From NCBI RefSeq assembly GCF_022965805.1, contig NC_133108.1:40246051-40310050 (forward strand): a DNA stretch of 64,000 nucleotides, in the 5' to 3' direction. The stretch's first letter is position 1. The number at the start of each line of letters is the position of its first letter. Below the pieces are notes generated by a model. It worked only from the letters and a program-made list of their open reading frames with translations, ran no database searches and was not told the DNA's origin. This document shows, one piece after another, positions 49,711-61,604 of the stretch. The DNA is from Primulina eburnea. Taxonomy: Eukaryota; Streptophyta; Magnoliopsida; Lamiales; Gesneriaceae. Both the position numbers and the translations under genes were made by a program.

Positions 49711-49893
49711 GGCAAAAACTTGTGTGAGACGGTCTCACGTGTCGTATTTTGTGAGACAAACCTCTTATTTAGGTCATCTATGAAAATATATTATTTTTTA
49801 TGCTAAGAGTATTATTTTTTATTGTGAATATCGGTAGGGTTGATCCGTCTCATAGATAAATATTCATGAGACCGTCTCACAAGTGACCTACTA
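49711..49893 (+). repeat. Copy of the ~180-bp palindrome-ended repeat
   Basis: GGCAAAAACTTGTGTGAGAC...GAGACCGTCTCACAAGTGAC. Full length with the internal duplication. Confidence 0.9.
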
Positions 49894-50815
49894 TTTTAAT
49901 AGAATAAATATTTTAAATACTCGATATAGTTAAGATTTATTCTATCTAAAATGTGGGTGAAAATTTTGAAATTACTGATAAGCACATGGAATGAAACCTA
50001 AATATAAAATATCGAATACGATGTTAACGTAAAATTAGGAAAAAAAACATTGTGTGACAAGTCATTAAAAAAAAAACAAACCAGTCCGTGTGTGTTTGTG
50101 TATATATGTGTAATATTACATATGTACTGGAAAAATTTATCATAATTGAACTTGAAATGAACAAGGCGATATGATTTATTTAGATTTTACCCGATTAAAT
50201 AGATGGATAATCATGTATGAAGATTTTTGGGTGTTGGGATGGAGACAGGTGTTAAATTTTTTTACTCATATCCGACCTGAATACTCGGTTATATATATTG
50301 GATGAAATAGAGAAAATTATTAATATAGAATTAATGTTATTTTTGTTGAATAATGATGTTAATATAAAATTCTTTGACGTAACAAAAAAAATTATCACTA
50401 CTAATTAATAAATTTTATTTTTAAGTGATCTAAAAACATCTATAGGCAAAAGCTGGCCTTTTGTTATTGTTCTATCGATGATTTGTGTGGTATTGTTCTA
50501 TTCTCGACGAGAGAAGATGATGAGTCATATTTGGTTACGATTTCATATTCTTTGCACCGTCTTATTTATTATATTCATCATCGTCTCTATTCGATATTCA
50601 ATTTCTTACTCGTCGAGAATTGTATATCAATATCCTACTCAAATATTTGAAAACTTATACCAATGATCCTTCATATTTATTAAATTGAGGAGCCTTTTAT
50701 GAGGCCAGCTATAATGCAATAACCAAAAATTATCAAACCACGTGAAGCGACATTTATATTATAGTAAATTCAATATCTCCCACTTCCATACTTTTCCGCG
50801 TTATCCTATACGTAA

Positions 50816-50970
50816 TGACAAAAATTTGTGTGAGACGGTCTTATATGTCGTATTTGTGAGACTGATCACTTATTTGGATCATCCATGAAAAATATTATTT
50901 TTTATGATAAAAATATTATTTTTTATTGTGAATATCGGTATGGTTGACTCGTCTTATAAAATTGATTTGT
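50816..50970 (+). repeat. 3'-truncated copy of the ~180-bp palindrome-ended repeat
   Basis: GACAAAAATTTGTGTGAGAC at the left; it fades after GGTTGACTCGTCTTATAA, about 45 bp before the LTR element insertion. Confidence 0.8.
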
Positions 50971-51180
50971 TATATAAACTTTGGATAATTTTTGTTTTAT
51001 TAATTTGTATGTTATTGTAATGCCCAAGGATTTGGTTACCGTAATCTGAGATGATTAACGTAATCTAAAATGATTTATTGATGATGATTTATTGATGATG
51101 AACTGATATGATTATAGATGCATTATGCCGAGACCGAACGGTGCCAAGTATATGACTTATACAAGAATTGGACAGAAAGT

Positions 51181-51361
51181 CTGGCGCCCGGGCGGTAGGA
51201 AGTGACCGCTCGAGCGCCAGTGTGCATTAAGAAATTGTCTCGGGCAGAAGACTTGGCGCCCGGGCGGTAGTTTTTGACCGCCCGAGCGCCAAAGGTGTAT
51301 TCCGGAAGAGCGTGGACAGAACTTACCGCGCTCGAGCGGTAGATTTGCACCGCTCGAGCGC
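51181..51361. repeat. Three GC-rich stem-loops spaced ~73 bp (5' LTR)
   Basis: Arms at 51181-51220 (CTGGCGCCCGGGCGGT / ACCGCTCGAGCGCCAG), 51253-51292 (TTGGCGCCCGGGCGGT / ACCGCCCGAGCGCCAA) and 51328-51361 (GCGCTCGAGCGGT / ACCGCTCGAGCGC), loops of 8 bases. The starts are 72 and 75 bp apart. The same array is at 56014-56194 in the 3' LTR. Confidence 0.9.
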
Positions 51362-51912
51362 CGACTGCAATTTGTGGAAAAACGCCACGTTGATCATACA
51401 TGCAAACTTGATATATATATGTATATCACGTCTCCTTCCTCAGAAAATAAGAGGGGAAATCGAGGAAGGGCTCAGAGAAACATTCGAAGAAATCCTTACG
51501 CCTTTTGTGAGAAATCCGTCCGTCCGATTTTGAATCCGACTTCGGTATCGAGTTCCTAGCAACGTAGGCTACAACTGGACATTGAGTATTGATAGGCCTG
51601 GATTCGAGACTTCGACATCGTCAGAATAGCAGAAAGAAAGGTATAAATTAATGTTGAGTTGGGATTGCACAACTCGAGTAAGGTTTGACTCGAGTCTCCC
51701 TAAATCACATACTGTAATTTATTTCATTGATATTTGCAGTTGATGAGACTGATGATTATAGTCTATTGATTTATAGCTGCTGTATGATAAAATTGATATT
51801 TGTAGTCTATTGATTTATAGCTACTGCATGTAATGACTGCTGATTCGCTAGTCATCGACTGAATTGTTTAGATACTGAATGCGAGTATTGATTACTGAGT
51901 CGTTGAGTCATA

Positions 51913-52072
51913 GGTCGATTCGCCTAGTCACCGGCTGATTCGTCGGGTTATAGACTGATTCGTCTATTTATTAGCTGATTCGCTTAATTACAGGCTGATT
52001 CGTCTGGTTATTGGCTGATTCGCCTAATTCTTGACTGGTTCGTCAATTCTGCAGCTGATTCGCCCAGACACT
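51913..52072 (+). repeat. Eight 20-bp tandem repeats in the 5' LTR
   Basis: Units of exactly 20 bp around GGCTGATTCGTCTGGTTATT; the GATTCG core is conserved in seven of eight units (one has GGTTCG). The copy in the 3' LTR is at 56746-56905. Confidence 0.9.
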
Positions 52073-52723
52073 GAATATATGAATTATATCGATGCCGTTT
52101 AGGGATTGAGTCATTCCTATCGACTGAGATTTGGTATATTATCATTATTCAGACATCGGGATCCCTAGGATAGAGTTGAGTCGAGTCTGAGACGACGCGT
52201 CGGTTGAGTCGAGTCTGATATGACATGTTGATTTACATTGTTTATACCATTCATGTTTATTGAATGCTTGATATTGATTTATGTTTCTGATTTGAGACAT
52301 GTTATGAATAGTTCTTATATGCTTTCGTATATGCTTTTATATGACTGCATGTTTACATTGTTTATACTGGGATATTCATATCTCACCGGAGTTATCCGGC
52401 TGTTGTCTTGTTTTGTATGTGTGCATGACAACAGGTGGGGCTGGTTCAGGGTCACAGAGGTGAAGAAAGATCGAGATTAGCGTGGTGATTCCGGACTTGG
52501 ACATAGATAGGTTTTATTACTTGATTGTAGTAGTTGAACCTAGTTGAATATTTGTAGATCATACAGGATGTGTATGTTTACGGTTAATATGTAATTTGAA
52601 TTGAATTACATTACGTTTCCGCTTGGTATATTAAAAGAAAAATTTTTAGACCCTGTTTATAATTGATTAATTAGTCCCAACGATGATTAAGAACATGATT
52701 AGCGTCCGGGTCCCCACAACAGG

Positions 52724-52735
52724 TGGTATCAGAGC
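52724..52735 (+). other. Primer binding site (initiator Met tRNA)
   Basis: TGGTATCAGAGC, 5 bp after the 5' LTR, complements the 3' end of plant initiator Met tRNA. Confidence 0.92.
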
Positions 52736-53006
52736 TGTAGGTTACTAGAACTGTAGATTCTTGAGATTGAGATAGAAGAGGCTAGTGAGCGGGGTAGATT
52801 GAGGTTTTCTTTCCTGCTTTTGAATGCTAGCATGCTTACTGCTTTATATAATACATGTTACTTGAATTATCTGATTTGATTTTGTAATATGTATTATTGG
52901 GCACGAATCTGAATTGATTCTCGATCAGCAGTAAGATGATCGGGAGGGGGGAATGAATTGAAACAGGTATGTTGGATTGGGTCACTAATCCTTTTGAGTT
53001 TCAGAT

Positions 53007-54101
53007 ATGCCTCCTAGACGAATTCCAGAACAGGGTAGTACATCGAATCCTCCAATGGATGTAACACCGACTCCAATGGAAACCTTGCTAAAGAGGTTTC
53101 AATCATTCAAACCACCCACTCTGAAAGGTACTGAGACATCAGTTGAGTGTGAGAGTTGGCTGAATGATATCGAAAAGCTGTTTGAATTGCTGGAGTATAG
53201 CGATGAGCGCCGAATTAAGTTGATTGGGAACCAGTTGCATGATGTTGCAAAGAGCTGGTGGAGTACTATGAAGAGGGCCTTGGAGCAGCGAGGTACGATT
53301 ATTACTTGGGATGTATTTAAAACTGAGTTTTATCAGAGATTTTTCCCAATATCGTACAGAAAAGACAAGGGGGCGGAGTTTGCCAATTTGAGACAGGGTC
53401 AGCTGAACATTGAAGAATATGTGACTAAGTTCTCGACCTTGTTGAAGTTTGCTCCTCATGTGTCTGAAAATGACGAAGCCGTTGCTGATCAGTTCATCAA
53501 TGGCTTGAATCCCGACATATTTACATTGGTGAACACAGGGCGACCCAATAACTTTGCTGATGCCATGAATAGAGCAAAGGGTGCTGAGGCGGGCCTGATA
53601 AGGCAGAGAGGAGCTGAATTTGTTCCTCCGGTGTCGAGACCACAGCAACCACTTCCCCGATTTGAGGGTGGTAGTAGCAGTAGTGGAAAGACCGATTTTC
53701 TGAAGGCTAGAGGAAAGCAGTTTAAGAAGTCTGGCGGCAGTTCTTCTAGCTCTAGTGGTTCTCAACAGAGTTATACCGGCGTTTACTGCGGAAATTGTGG
53801 CGGAAGACATTCCACTGAACAATGCCAAGGAGTACTTGGTAGTTGCCACTTTTGTAAGCAACAGGGACATTTTTCCAGAGTATGTCCACGGAGGGTTTCC
53901 CAAAGATTCCAGGGAGACGAACCATCTGGACCAGCGACACAGTGGAGTAGACCACCAGCTGCTGTTCCTTCATTTCAGCCAGCACCATCTCAGTCACAGC
54001 AGAGGCCAGGAGGAAGCCAGACAGTCGGCCAGCCTCCTAGACAGCAGGCCAGATTATTTGCTTTGACTGAGGAGCAGGCTCAAGAAGTACCAGATGATTG
54101 A
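53007..54101 (+). CDS. gag: Retrotransposon gag protein with zinc knuckle
   Basis: Uninterrupted 364 codons. The central part is the Retrotrans_gag capsid domain (ESWLNDIEKLFELLEYSDER, WWSTMKRALEQRG, FKTEFYQRFFPISYRKDKG, EYVTKFSTLLKFAP, DQFINGLNPDIFTLV). A Ser-rich linker leads to CGNCGGRHSTEQC and, at about 280-293, CHFCKQQGHFSRVC, a CX2CX4HX4C nucleic-acid-binding knuckle. The tail is Gln/Pro-rich. Capsid proteins of this type package element RNA into virus-like particles in the cytoplasm. The frame is intact although pol behind it is ruined, which suggests that gag is still under selection or recently was. It stops 50 bp before the protease relic, which is in another frame. Confidence 0.95.
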   Translation: MPPRRIPEQGSTSNPPMDVTPTPMETLLKRFQSFKPPTLKGTETSVECESWLNDIEKLFELLEYSDERRIKLIGNQLHDVAKSWWSTMKRALEQRGTIITWDVFKTEFYQRFFPISYRKDKGAEFANLRQGQLNIEEYVTKFSTLLKFAPHVSENDEAVADQFINGLNPDIFTLVNTGRPNNFADAMNRAKGAEAGLIRQRGAEFVPPVSRPQQPLPRFEGGSSSSGKTDFLKARGKQFKKSGGSSSSSSGSQQSYTGVYCGNCGGRHSTEQCQGVLGSCHFCKQQGHFSRVCPRRVSQRFQGDEPSGPATQWSRPPAAVPSFQPAPSQSQQRPGGSQTVGQPPRQQARLFALTEEQAQEVPDD

Positions 54102-55834
54102 TATTACAGGTAATGATTCTTGATATAGTTATTCTTCTTTTGTATTGATAGATACGGGTGCTTCACATATAATTATTTCTGAATGATTTGCATTGAGTTA
54201 TGCATTGCCTGTTGAGCCTGTATTTACTGTAGTGTATACCCTTGCTCCGTTGGGGAGAGTTTGTATAGCAGTGAATTCTGTAAAAAAAATGGTATACTAC
54301 CGTAAGATGAGAATGAGATTGAGTTAGAGCATGTGGTAGCTGGTATTGTACCGGTGTTGTCTGAGTTTGGGACTGTATTACGGATATTGATATGCTGATC
54401 AAGTACAGAGCTACCCTAGATTAGTTCCAGAAGATGGTGAGAATCGGATCTGAGATGACCAATTAATGAATATTGTACGATAAGAATTCTAGACTGAGAA
54501 TTCCTTTGATAATTCGTACTATCGATGACTCAAATATTACAGAAAGAAGCAGATGGACTCCTTAGGTATTCAGTGGATTAACTGAAGTTGAGTATATCAT
54601 AGGTTGATTTACCAATGATATGAAAGTTATTGATTGTTTTTCCCCGATAAGATTTCAGATCTGAGTTCAGTCAGAAAGATTGAATTAACCGTGCTTAGTT
54701 GACCAAGGAGGATATCAGTGTCAGATATTTGCGGTTTTAGGAGTTTATCGGATCAGTACTGATTAGTGATATCTTGAATTTGACTGAATATTGTTGTTAT
54801 TCTGAATTCGGGTTTGAATCAGATAGAAGACAGTGGTGGTGGAAACAAATGAAAGCTTATATAGCTGAATTTGTAGCCAAATGTCTAAATTGCCAATAGG
54901 TGAAAGCTGAGAGAAAGAAAACTGGAGGATTAGTACAGAGTTGGTATATCCCCGTAAGGAAATGAGAGCACAGTTACATGAATTTTGTAAGGAAATTAGT
55001 GAGATCCTCCAGAGGTCGTGATGCGATTTGGGTTGTGACGGACAGATTGACCAAAACTACATGCTTTATTCCGTACTAGATGACGTACAGTTATGATTAG
55101 ATGACTGAGATTTATGTCAGCAAGGTAGTTAGACTACCTAGAATGCCAAATTCGATTGTGTTAGACCATGATTTTTGGTTTAGATCGCACTTTGGCAGGG
55201 TTACAGCAGGCTCTAGGTCCGGAGATGCAGTTAGTACCACATATCATCCATAGACCGGTGGATAGTCTGAGTAGACAATCCAGACATTGGAGGATATACT
55301 AAGAGCAGTAGTGCTTGATTTTAGCACTAGATGGCAAGATGCAGGGCCAGTTGGTGAGTTTTCGTACCATCATAACTATCAGACATGTATTGAAATAACT
55401 TCTTTCGAAGTATTGCACGAGAAGAGGTGTCGATTTCCTCTTTAGTGGAAGATATCTCTGAGGTTCCTGAGATTGAACCTGACATGATCAGAGATATGAT
55501 TGAAAAGATGAAGCTAATTCAGAAGGGACAGATTTAAGAAACCAACGTCGGATGATGACGATTGGTATTTGAAGCTGAAGACTGTAGATGTCTTTGATAA
55601 CAGCAGATGGTACGGATATGTAACGAATTGTAGATTGGTTTATACAGATGTTGTATAGCCAGTAATGCGAGATTGATTTTGTCAGAAGGATTGGAGAAGT
55701 ATTATGATATGATACTTAGTGAATTCTTATTTCAGATAAGAATCAGATATTTGAGTTTTGGTTTAAACTCTGTATACATTTCTTCTGATATATCTGAATT
55801 GATTGCTGGTGAGTTCGAGGACGAACTCAGATCT
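54102..55834 (+). pseudogene. Decayed, deleted pol region
   Basis: At 54151 DTGASHIIIS is the aspartic protease active-site block, but a stop follows after one residue. Further on, broken pieces of the protease-to-RT linker can be read (DMLIKYRAT-like, RIPLI). At about 54835-55070 integrase remains appear (IAEFVAKCLNC, VKAERKKTGGL, then [14 protein letters not shown]), again with stops. Reverse transcriptase and RNase H are not found: the region is about 1.7 kb where an intact pol takes more than 3 kb. It cannot supply its own enzymes. Confidence 0.85.
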
Positions 55835-55848
55835 AAGAGGGGGAGAAA
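55835..55848 (+). other. Polypurine tract
   Basis: AAGAGGGGGAGAAA immediately before the TG of the 3' LTR: the plus-strand primer for reverse transcription. Confidence 0.92.
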
Positions 55849-57551
55849 TGTAATGCCCAAGGATTTGGTTACCGTAATCTGAGATGATTAACGTAATCTA
55901 AAATGATTTATTGATGATGATTTATTGATGATGAACTGATATGATTATAGATGCATTATGCCGAGACCGAACGGTGCCAAGTATATGACTTATACAAGAA
56001 TTGGACAGAAAGTCTGGCGCCCGGGCGGTAGGAAGTGACCGCTCGAGCGCCAGTGTGCATTAAGAAATTGTCTCGGGCAGAAGACTTGGCGCCCGGGCGG
56101 TAGTTTTTGACCGCCCGAGCGCCAAAGGTGTATTCCGGAAGAGCGTGGACAGAACTTACCGCGCTCGAGCGGTAGATTTGCACCGCTCGAGCGCCGACTG
56201 CAATTTGTGGAAAAACGCCACGTTGATCATACATGCAAACTTGATATATATATGTATATCACGTCTCCTTCCTCAGAAAATAAGAGGGGAAATCGAGGAA
56301 GGGCTCAGAGAAACATTCGAAGAAATCCTTACGCCTTTTGTGAGAAATCCGTCCGTCCGATTTTGAATCCGACTTCGGTATCGAGTTCCTAGCAACGTAG
56401 GCTACAACTGGACATTGAGTATTGATAGGCCTGGATTCGAGACTTCGACATCGTCAGAATAGCAGAAAGAAAGGTATAAATTAATGTTGAGTTGGGATTG
56501 CACAACTCGAGTAAGGTTTGACTCGAGTCTCCCTAAATCACATACTGTAATTTATTTCATTGATATTTGCAGTTGATGAGACTGATGATTATAGTCTATT
56601 GATTTATAGCTGCTGTATGATAAAATTGATATTTGTAGTCTATTGATTTATAGCTACTGCATGTAATGACTGCTGATTCGCTAGTCATCGACTGAATTGT
56701 TTAGATACTGAATGCGAGTATTGATTACTGAGTCGTTGAGTCATAGGTCGATTCGCCTAGTCACCGGCTGATTCGTCGGGTTATAGACTGATTCGTCTAT
56801 TTATTAGCTGATTCGCTTAATTACAGGCTGATTCGTCTGGTTATTGGCTGATTCGCCTAATTCTTGACTGGTTCGTCAATTCTGCAGCTGATTCGCCCAG
56901 ACACTGAATATATGAATTATATCGATGCCGTTTAGGGATTGAGTCATTCCTATCGACTGAGATTTGGTATATTATCATTATTCAGACATCGGGATCCCTA
57001 TGATAGAGTTGAGTCGAGTCTGAGACGACGCGTCGGTTGAGTCGAGTCTGATATGACATGTTGATTTACATTGTTTATACCATTCATGTTTATTGAATGC
57101 TTGATATTGATTTATGTTTCTGATTTGAGACATGTTATGAATAGTTCTTATATGCTTTCGTATATGCTTTTATATGACTGCATGTTTACATTGTTTATAC
57201 TGGGATATTCATATCTCACCGGAGTTATCCGGCTGTTGTCTTGTTTTGTATGTGTGCATGACAACAGGTGGGGCTGGTTCAGGGTCACAGAGGTGAAGAA
57301 AGATCGAGATTAGCGTGGTGATTCCGGACTTGGACATAGATAGGTTTTATTACTTGATTGTAGTAGTTGAACCTAGTTGAATATTTGTAGATCATACAGG
57401 ATGTGTATGTTTACGGTTAATATGTAATTTGAATTGAATTACATTACGTTTCCGCTTGGTATATTAAAAGAAAAATTTTTAGACCCTGTTTATAATTGAT
57501 TAATTAGTCCCAACGATGATTAAGAACATGATTAGCGTCCGGGTCCCCACA
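55849..57551 (+). repeat. 3' LTR
   Basis: Same 1703-bp sequence as the 5' LTR apart from T57001 (G52168 in the 5' copy). It carries the same stem-loop array (56014-56194) and 20-bp array (56746-56905). Confidence 0.97.
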
Positions 57552-57556
57552 GTTAT

Positions 57557-60321
57557 TTATAATAACCGACTTAATTTGTCGTTTTCATTTAAATCCTTTA
57601 ATTTTTATCTATTCCACCGACTAGTACTATTTTACTTGCATCTTTTTTTGAAAAAGAAGTGGATGCATTGGATCAATCATTCACTCTGGTTCTTCATACT
57701 ATTTTGAAGAGCCAATTCAAAGATCTACCATATCTAAGTGTATTCATGCTTTTAAATATTTAATCAATTAAGTCATTAAAAAAATGATAAAGTATTTCTC
57801 AAGGAATTAACAATACCATTAGCTTTATTTGGTTAGGGGTTGGGGGTTGCAAACTTGGGCTTTTGGTTCGTGTAAGCAGCAGATATTGGTGAAAGTCGAA
57901 TATGGAAAAAAAATTGGTTAAACGAAAATAAAATATTAAACTGAATTAATTAAAAAAAATCGACCCGATTAACACAAAAGTTCATATTTTGAAAAAAAAT
58001 TGTGAACGTTGGTTTATTTCGATTTGAATTTGTTTTTTTCTTTTTAGAAAAATATTAGATTGAAACCAATGTTCTTCTAAAAGGAATTCAATTTTACATG
58101 CTGGACTCTTATATTAAATTGAAATTAAGCTAGAATTTTGATCAAAATTCTTTTACCAAGTTATTTTTTAATTGATAGTGAGCAAAAAAATTCAAAATAT
58201 GCTATCAGAATCCAACGATGACAATCATTGTTATTTTTTCTGTTATATCCCAACTTTCGAATGTCAAATTTCCCATTTTTTTAAAAAAAAATAGCTTTAA
58301 TTAGTTACCACCGAAATAACCAATTATCAGTTCAATTCAATTTGTTCATTTTTAATTAAAACTTACATTAGTCTGATTTGCTCGGAAAGAAAATAAGTTA
58401 TTCGATTTTTATATAATTCGTTTGGATGATAATCGAAATAACAAATGCACACCTCATATCCGTTCATGACTCTGGTATAGATAAAAATAGGTTCGTTGAG
58501 TTACAATAATTCAGTTATTGAAATATTGTAAATGGTAAATTAAATATTGCATTATAGTTAATAATATCAAATTCTTTGTATGTAGTATTTTGATATTTGA
58601 TGAACACGTAAAATGTTTTGATAATGCAAAACAATAACAATAATTAAATATAATAAATAAATAGTCACGAATTTGTTTATGAATGTTAAAAAATTAACAA
58701 CTCCAATGTAATATCTTCTTCCACTTAAGAAGGATCCACTATAAGATTTTGATTTATACAACTTCTTATAAATACATTGCAACTCAGGATTTATCTATTG
58801 TCTAACTGAAACTCCTAACACACTCTCGATTGTAGACCGCAATCTTAAAATCTGCATAATGTTTAATATATCTCTTTGTACGAAGACTTGCTCATAAAAG
58901 TTATGAAGCTCGACCCTCTTGTATATGCGTAAGTGGTTGTTTGTGAGGAATTTTACATTGTATGTGTATATCAAATATATCCTCACACTTAGGCTTTTCT
59001 CTCATTCTAGCTAATTTCTTAATGCAGTCTGCCCATGCTTTGAATCCATTTCCAAATCTTGTATTTGATCTTAAATATGTTGTATTTATGACTCAATAAT
59101 GATATAGGTGTTAGATACAAGAATATAACCGTTTGAATATATTGTGTACGTATTATGACATTGCAACAGTGAGTCGTATTTCATGATCATTTTACGAACC
59201 TGGCTGTTGATGGTCTGATATGATCTGCCATCAGATCAGCTTTGTTTGATCTTGTTCGATATGTTTGCTGTGACTTGAGCTGAACCAAGTCAATCTGATC
59301 AAGTCGAGCTGTTCTGTTCTTTTGAATATAACTATTAGTTTATCGATTTTTGCGAAAGATATAAACATGACAGCTTTAGCTATTTCTCTTAGCTTTCATG
59401 GAATCAAGAATCACCAGGTTCCAAGTTTGCATAAGAGAGACATGCTAGATAGCGCAGACTCTTGGCAATTTTGAACTTGTTTTCTTTCGGTACAGAACCA
59501 AAATTTTTATTATTATTTATAAGTTTGTTCTGATCTGATTCAGACTTTGACTCGTGAAGATGATTTTTAGATCATTTTCTTATCTTCGTAACTCATACTG
59601 AATTGTTACATTTGAGTAACTGAGTTGAGAGATATGACCAATATACCAGAACTGGTCAGACCGAGTTGATTGTTGTTTCTGTGTTCGTTAGCTTGATTTT
59701 TCGACTAATATTACACCTAGAAAACGTCCGAACTAACTGAGCTGTTTGAAATATGACTTACTGTATGATTGAATTTTCTATTAATTCGTATTGGCGACTT
59801 GTCATTTTCATCATCGAGCTGTGATATCATAAAAAACTGCAACTCGTCATATTTTCAACTTTGTTAATTTCGAGTTTCAGCTTCTAACTTGAACTAGCAA
59901 CTTCATACTTGAGTCAATATATTAGAAACACAATACATATTTTGTTATCATCAAAATTGTATTTTTCGACCTAACATATGTATATATATTATAAAAATAA
60001 AAAATTTACGAGGCAATCAATAAATAGACATCTCGAATTCAGTTATGCTGACGTGGATGAATGTACTAAATAGTGAATAAATTGGCAACAAGGATCAAAT
60101 GTTTTCAGCTTTTTGTCTGGACGGAAAAATTAGCTCCAATTGGTCCAAAAAGGCTGCGGGCCCATTTGTTCGTAGAATTAGTGGAATTTATTACCTAACA
60201 AATAAATTATTGCCGCCACCGTTGGAGTATTATATTTAAGTCCAAGATGGATGGGCCGTGGATTTTGTTTGTTGGTCGAATACCGTTTAAGACAAATGCT
60301 ACTATACATAGTATTCATATA
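57557..60321. other. AT-rich spacer with possible old LTR debris
   Basis: From about 58560 to a CCTAACA at 59970-59976 the composition changes and TGATCTGATC-type words recur. The right part (TTTGTTATCATCAAAATTG, TTTTTCGACCTAACA) is like the 3' end of Copia-type LTRs. No partner LTR or coding part is found. Confidence 0.35.
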
Positions 60322-60503
60322 GAGTAGGTATCATGTGAGACCGTCTACGGATCACAATCTGTGAGACGGGTCAACCCTGCCCATATTCACAATAAAAAGT
60401 AATACTCTTAGCATAAAAATTAATACTTTTTCATGGATTATCCAAAGAAAGATCTGTCTCACAAAATACAACCCGTGAGACCGTCTCACACAAGTTTTTG
60501 CCA
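60322..60503 (-). repeat. Well-preserved copy of the ~180-bp palindrome-ended repeat
   Basis: Inverse orientation: GAGTAGGTATCATGTGAGAC at the left, GAGACCGTCTCACACAAGTT and TTTGCC at the right. The left palindrome lacks three bases (CCGTCTACGG). Confidence 0.9.
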
Positions 60504-60573
60504 TTCATATATCAATTTGAATACTTTAAATATTACCATATTAGCAACGGGACAAACCCAGTTAAAAAAAACA

Positions 60574-60720
60574 CAAGTTTTGTGATATTGTTCAAGGAGA
60601 TAATTTTGAGAGACGAATATCTGATCTGATCAACTCATAAAAATAAAAAAAATTCAAATACTATTTTGAATTATTAATATAGATAAGATTGACATATCTC
60701 CCGAATTTTGTCTACCTGTT
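60574..60720 (+). repeat. Divergent copy of the ~180-bp repeat
   Basis: TTTTGAGAGACGAATATCTG, then an ATTCAAATACT core and AAGATTGACATATCTCCCG keep the block order, without palindromic ends. It resembles the subfamily at 3808 and 62309. Confidence 0.45.
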
Positions 60721-61423
60721 CGTAAAAAAAAGGTACTACCTCTAATTTTTCCACAACACGCTTCTATTAATTCTAATCCAAACTCCATCTTTCAAAAACT
60801 TTAATATATAGTATATTAAATTAAAAAGTAAGTTTCACACGTAAAATATATTAAATCCCTACTGTTACTCTTCTATTAAATCACACTTTTCTTCAAGTAA
60901 TTATATGTACGCGCGACATGTTATCATAGTAAAATACCTATAATGACTTCTACATCGAATATTGCTCGTTTAATTTCGAGATCCAACTAAGTAATAAGCA
61001 TGAAAGATAGATTCAAACATGAGAATCGATCGTCCGGATATGATTTTCTTTTAATTACAATGAGTGATTTTTCGTTACTTTCTGAAAGTGAACCTATAGA
61101 GAAATTTATATCACTACATCACAACTAAAGTAGTCGAATATAGAATTTTGATATATTTATAATTAATGATAATTTAAGTTGGAAATTTATAAATTTATCA
61201 CCATCTCAAATGCTATTGTATTTGAGATTGAAAATTAACCACCTAAAACCTCGCTAATTGATATATAAAAATATTCTAATAAAAGAAGAAGTTAAAGTCA
61301 CCATATAATAATCTACAACGTAGGATTAGGGCCAGACATAGGTTTACGTTGATTTATTTGGTTTAGGTTATGAATTTATATAGCGCTCGAACTTGGATTG
61401 GATTATGTTCGACATTAATATAA
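60721..61423. other. AT-rich spacer, nothing recognised
   Basis: No gene, RNA or repeat unit is supported. Confidence 0.45.
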
Positions 61424-61604
61424 GACAAAAACTTGTGTGAGACGGTCTCACAGGTCGTATTTGTGAGACAGATCTCTTATTTGAGTCATCCATGAAAAAA
61501 TATTATTTTTTATGCTAAGAGTATTACTTTTTATTGTGAATATAAGCAGAGTTGACCCGTATCACATCTAGAATGTGAGACGGTCTCACATAAAACTCAT
61601 TCTT
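61424..61604 (+). repeat. Well-preserved copy of the ~180-bp palindrome-ended repeat
   Basis: GACAAAAACTTGTGTGAGAC at the left, GTGAGACGGTCTCACATAAA at the right, with the internal ATTATTTTTTATGCT duplication. Confidence 0.9.

Larger units (their letters stand above)
51016..52718 (+). repeat. 5' LTR
   Basis: TG...CA bounded. It contains three GC-rich stem-loops at 51181-51361, a possible TATA box (GATATATATATGTATATC, about 51409-51427) and eight 20-bp tandem units at 51913-52072. Open frames inside (for example 92 codons on the minus strand at 51123-51401) appear identically in both LTRs and come from the stem-loop repeats, not from genes. Confidence 0.97.
51011..57556 (+). mobile_element. 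Young Ty3/Gypsy-type LTR retrotransposon, gag intact, pol decayed
   Basis: Element 51016-57551 (6536 bp) flanked by the 5-bp duplication GTTAT (51011-51015, 57552-57556). Both 1703-bp LTRs start TGTAATGCCC and end CCCCACA, with a constant 4833-bp offset (no indel). In the stretches compared the only difference seen is G52168 versus T57001. A primer binding site, polypurine tract and full-length gag are present. The pol region has only about 1.7 kb left with many stops. Confidence 0.97.

Noticed and set aside
51123..51401. 92-codon minus-strand frame repeated at 55956-56234 (GARAV... repeats)
   Set aside because: Lies in both LTRs and is generated by the stem-loop repeats; no gene signal.
53139..53903. 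254-codon minus-strand frame
   Set aside because: Antisense of gag, whose plus-strand domains and zinc knuckle are clear.
54151..54180. DTGAS block as a working protease
   Set aside because: A stop follows almost at once and no continuation is open; treated as part of the pol relic.
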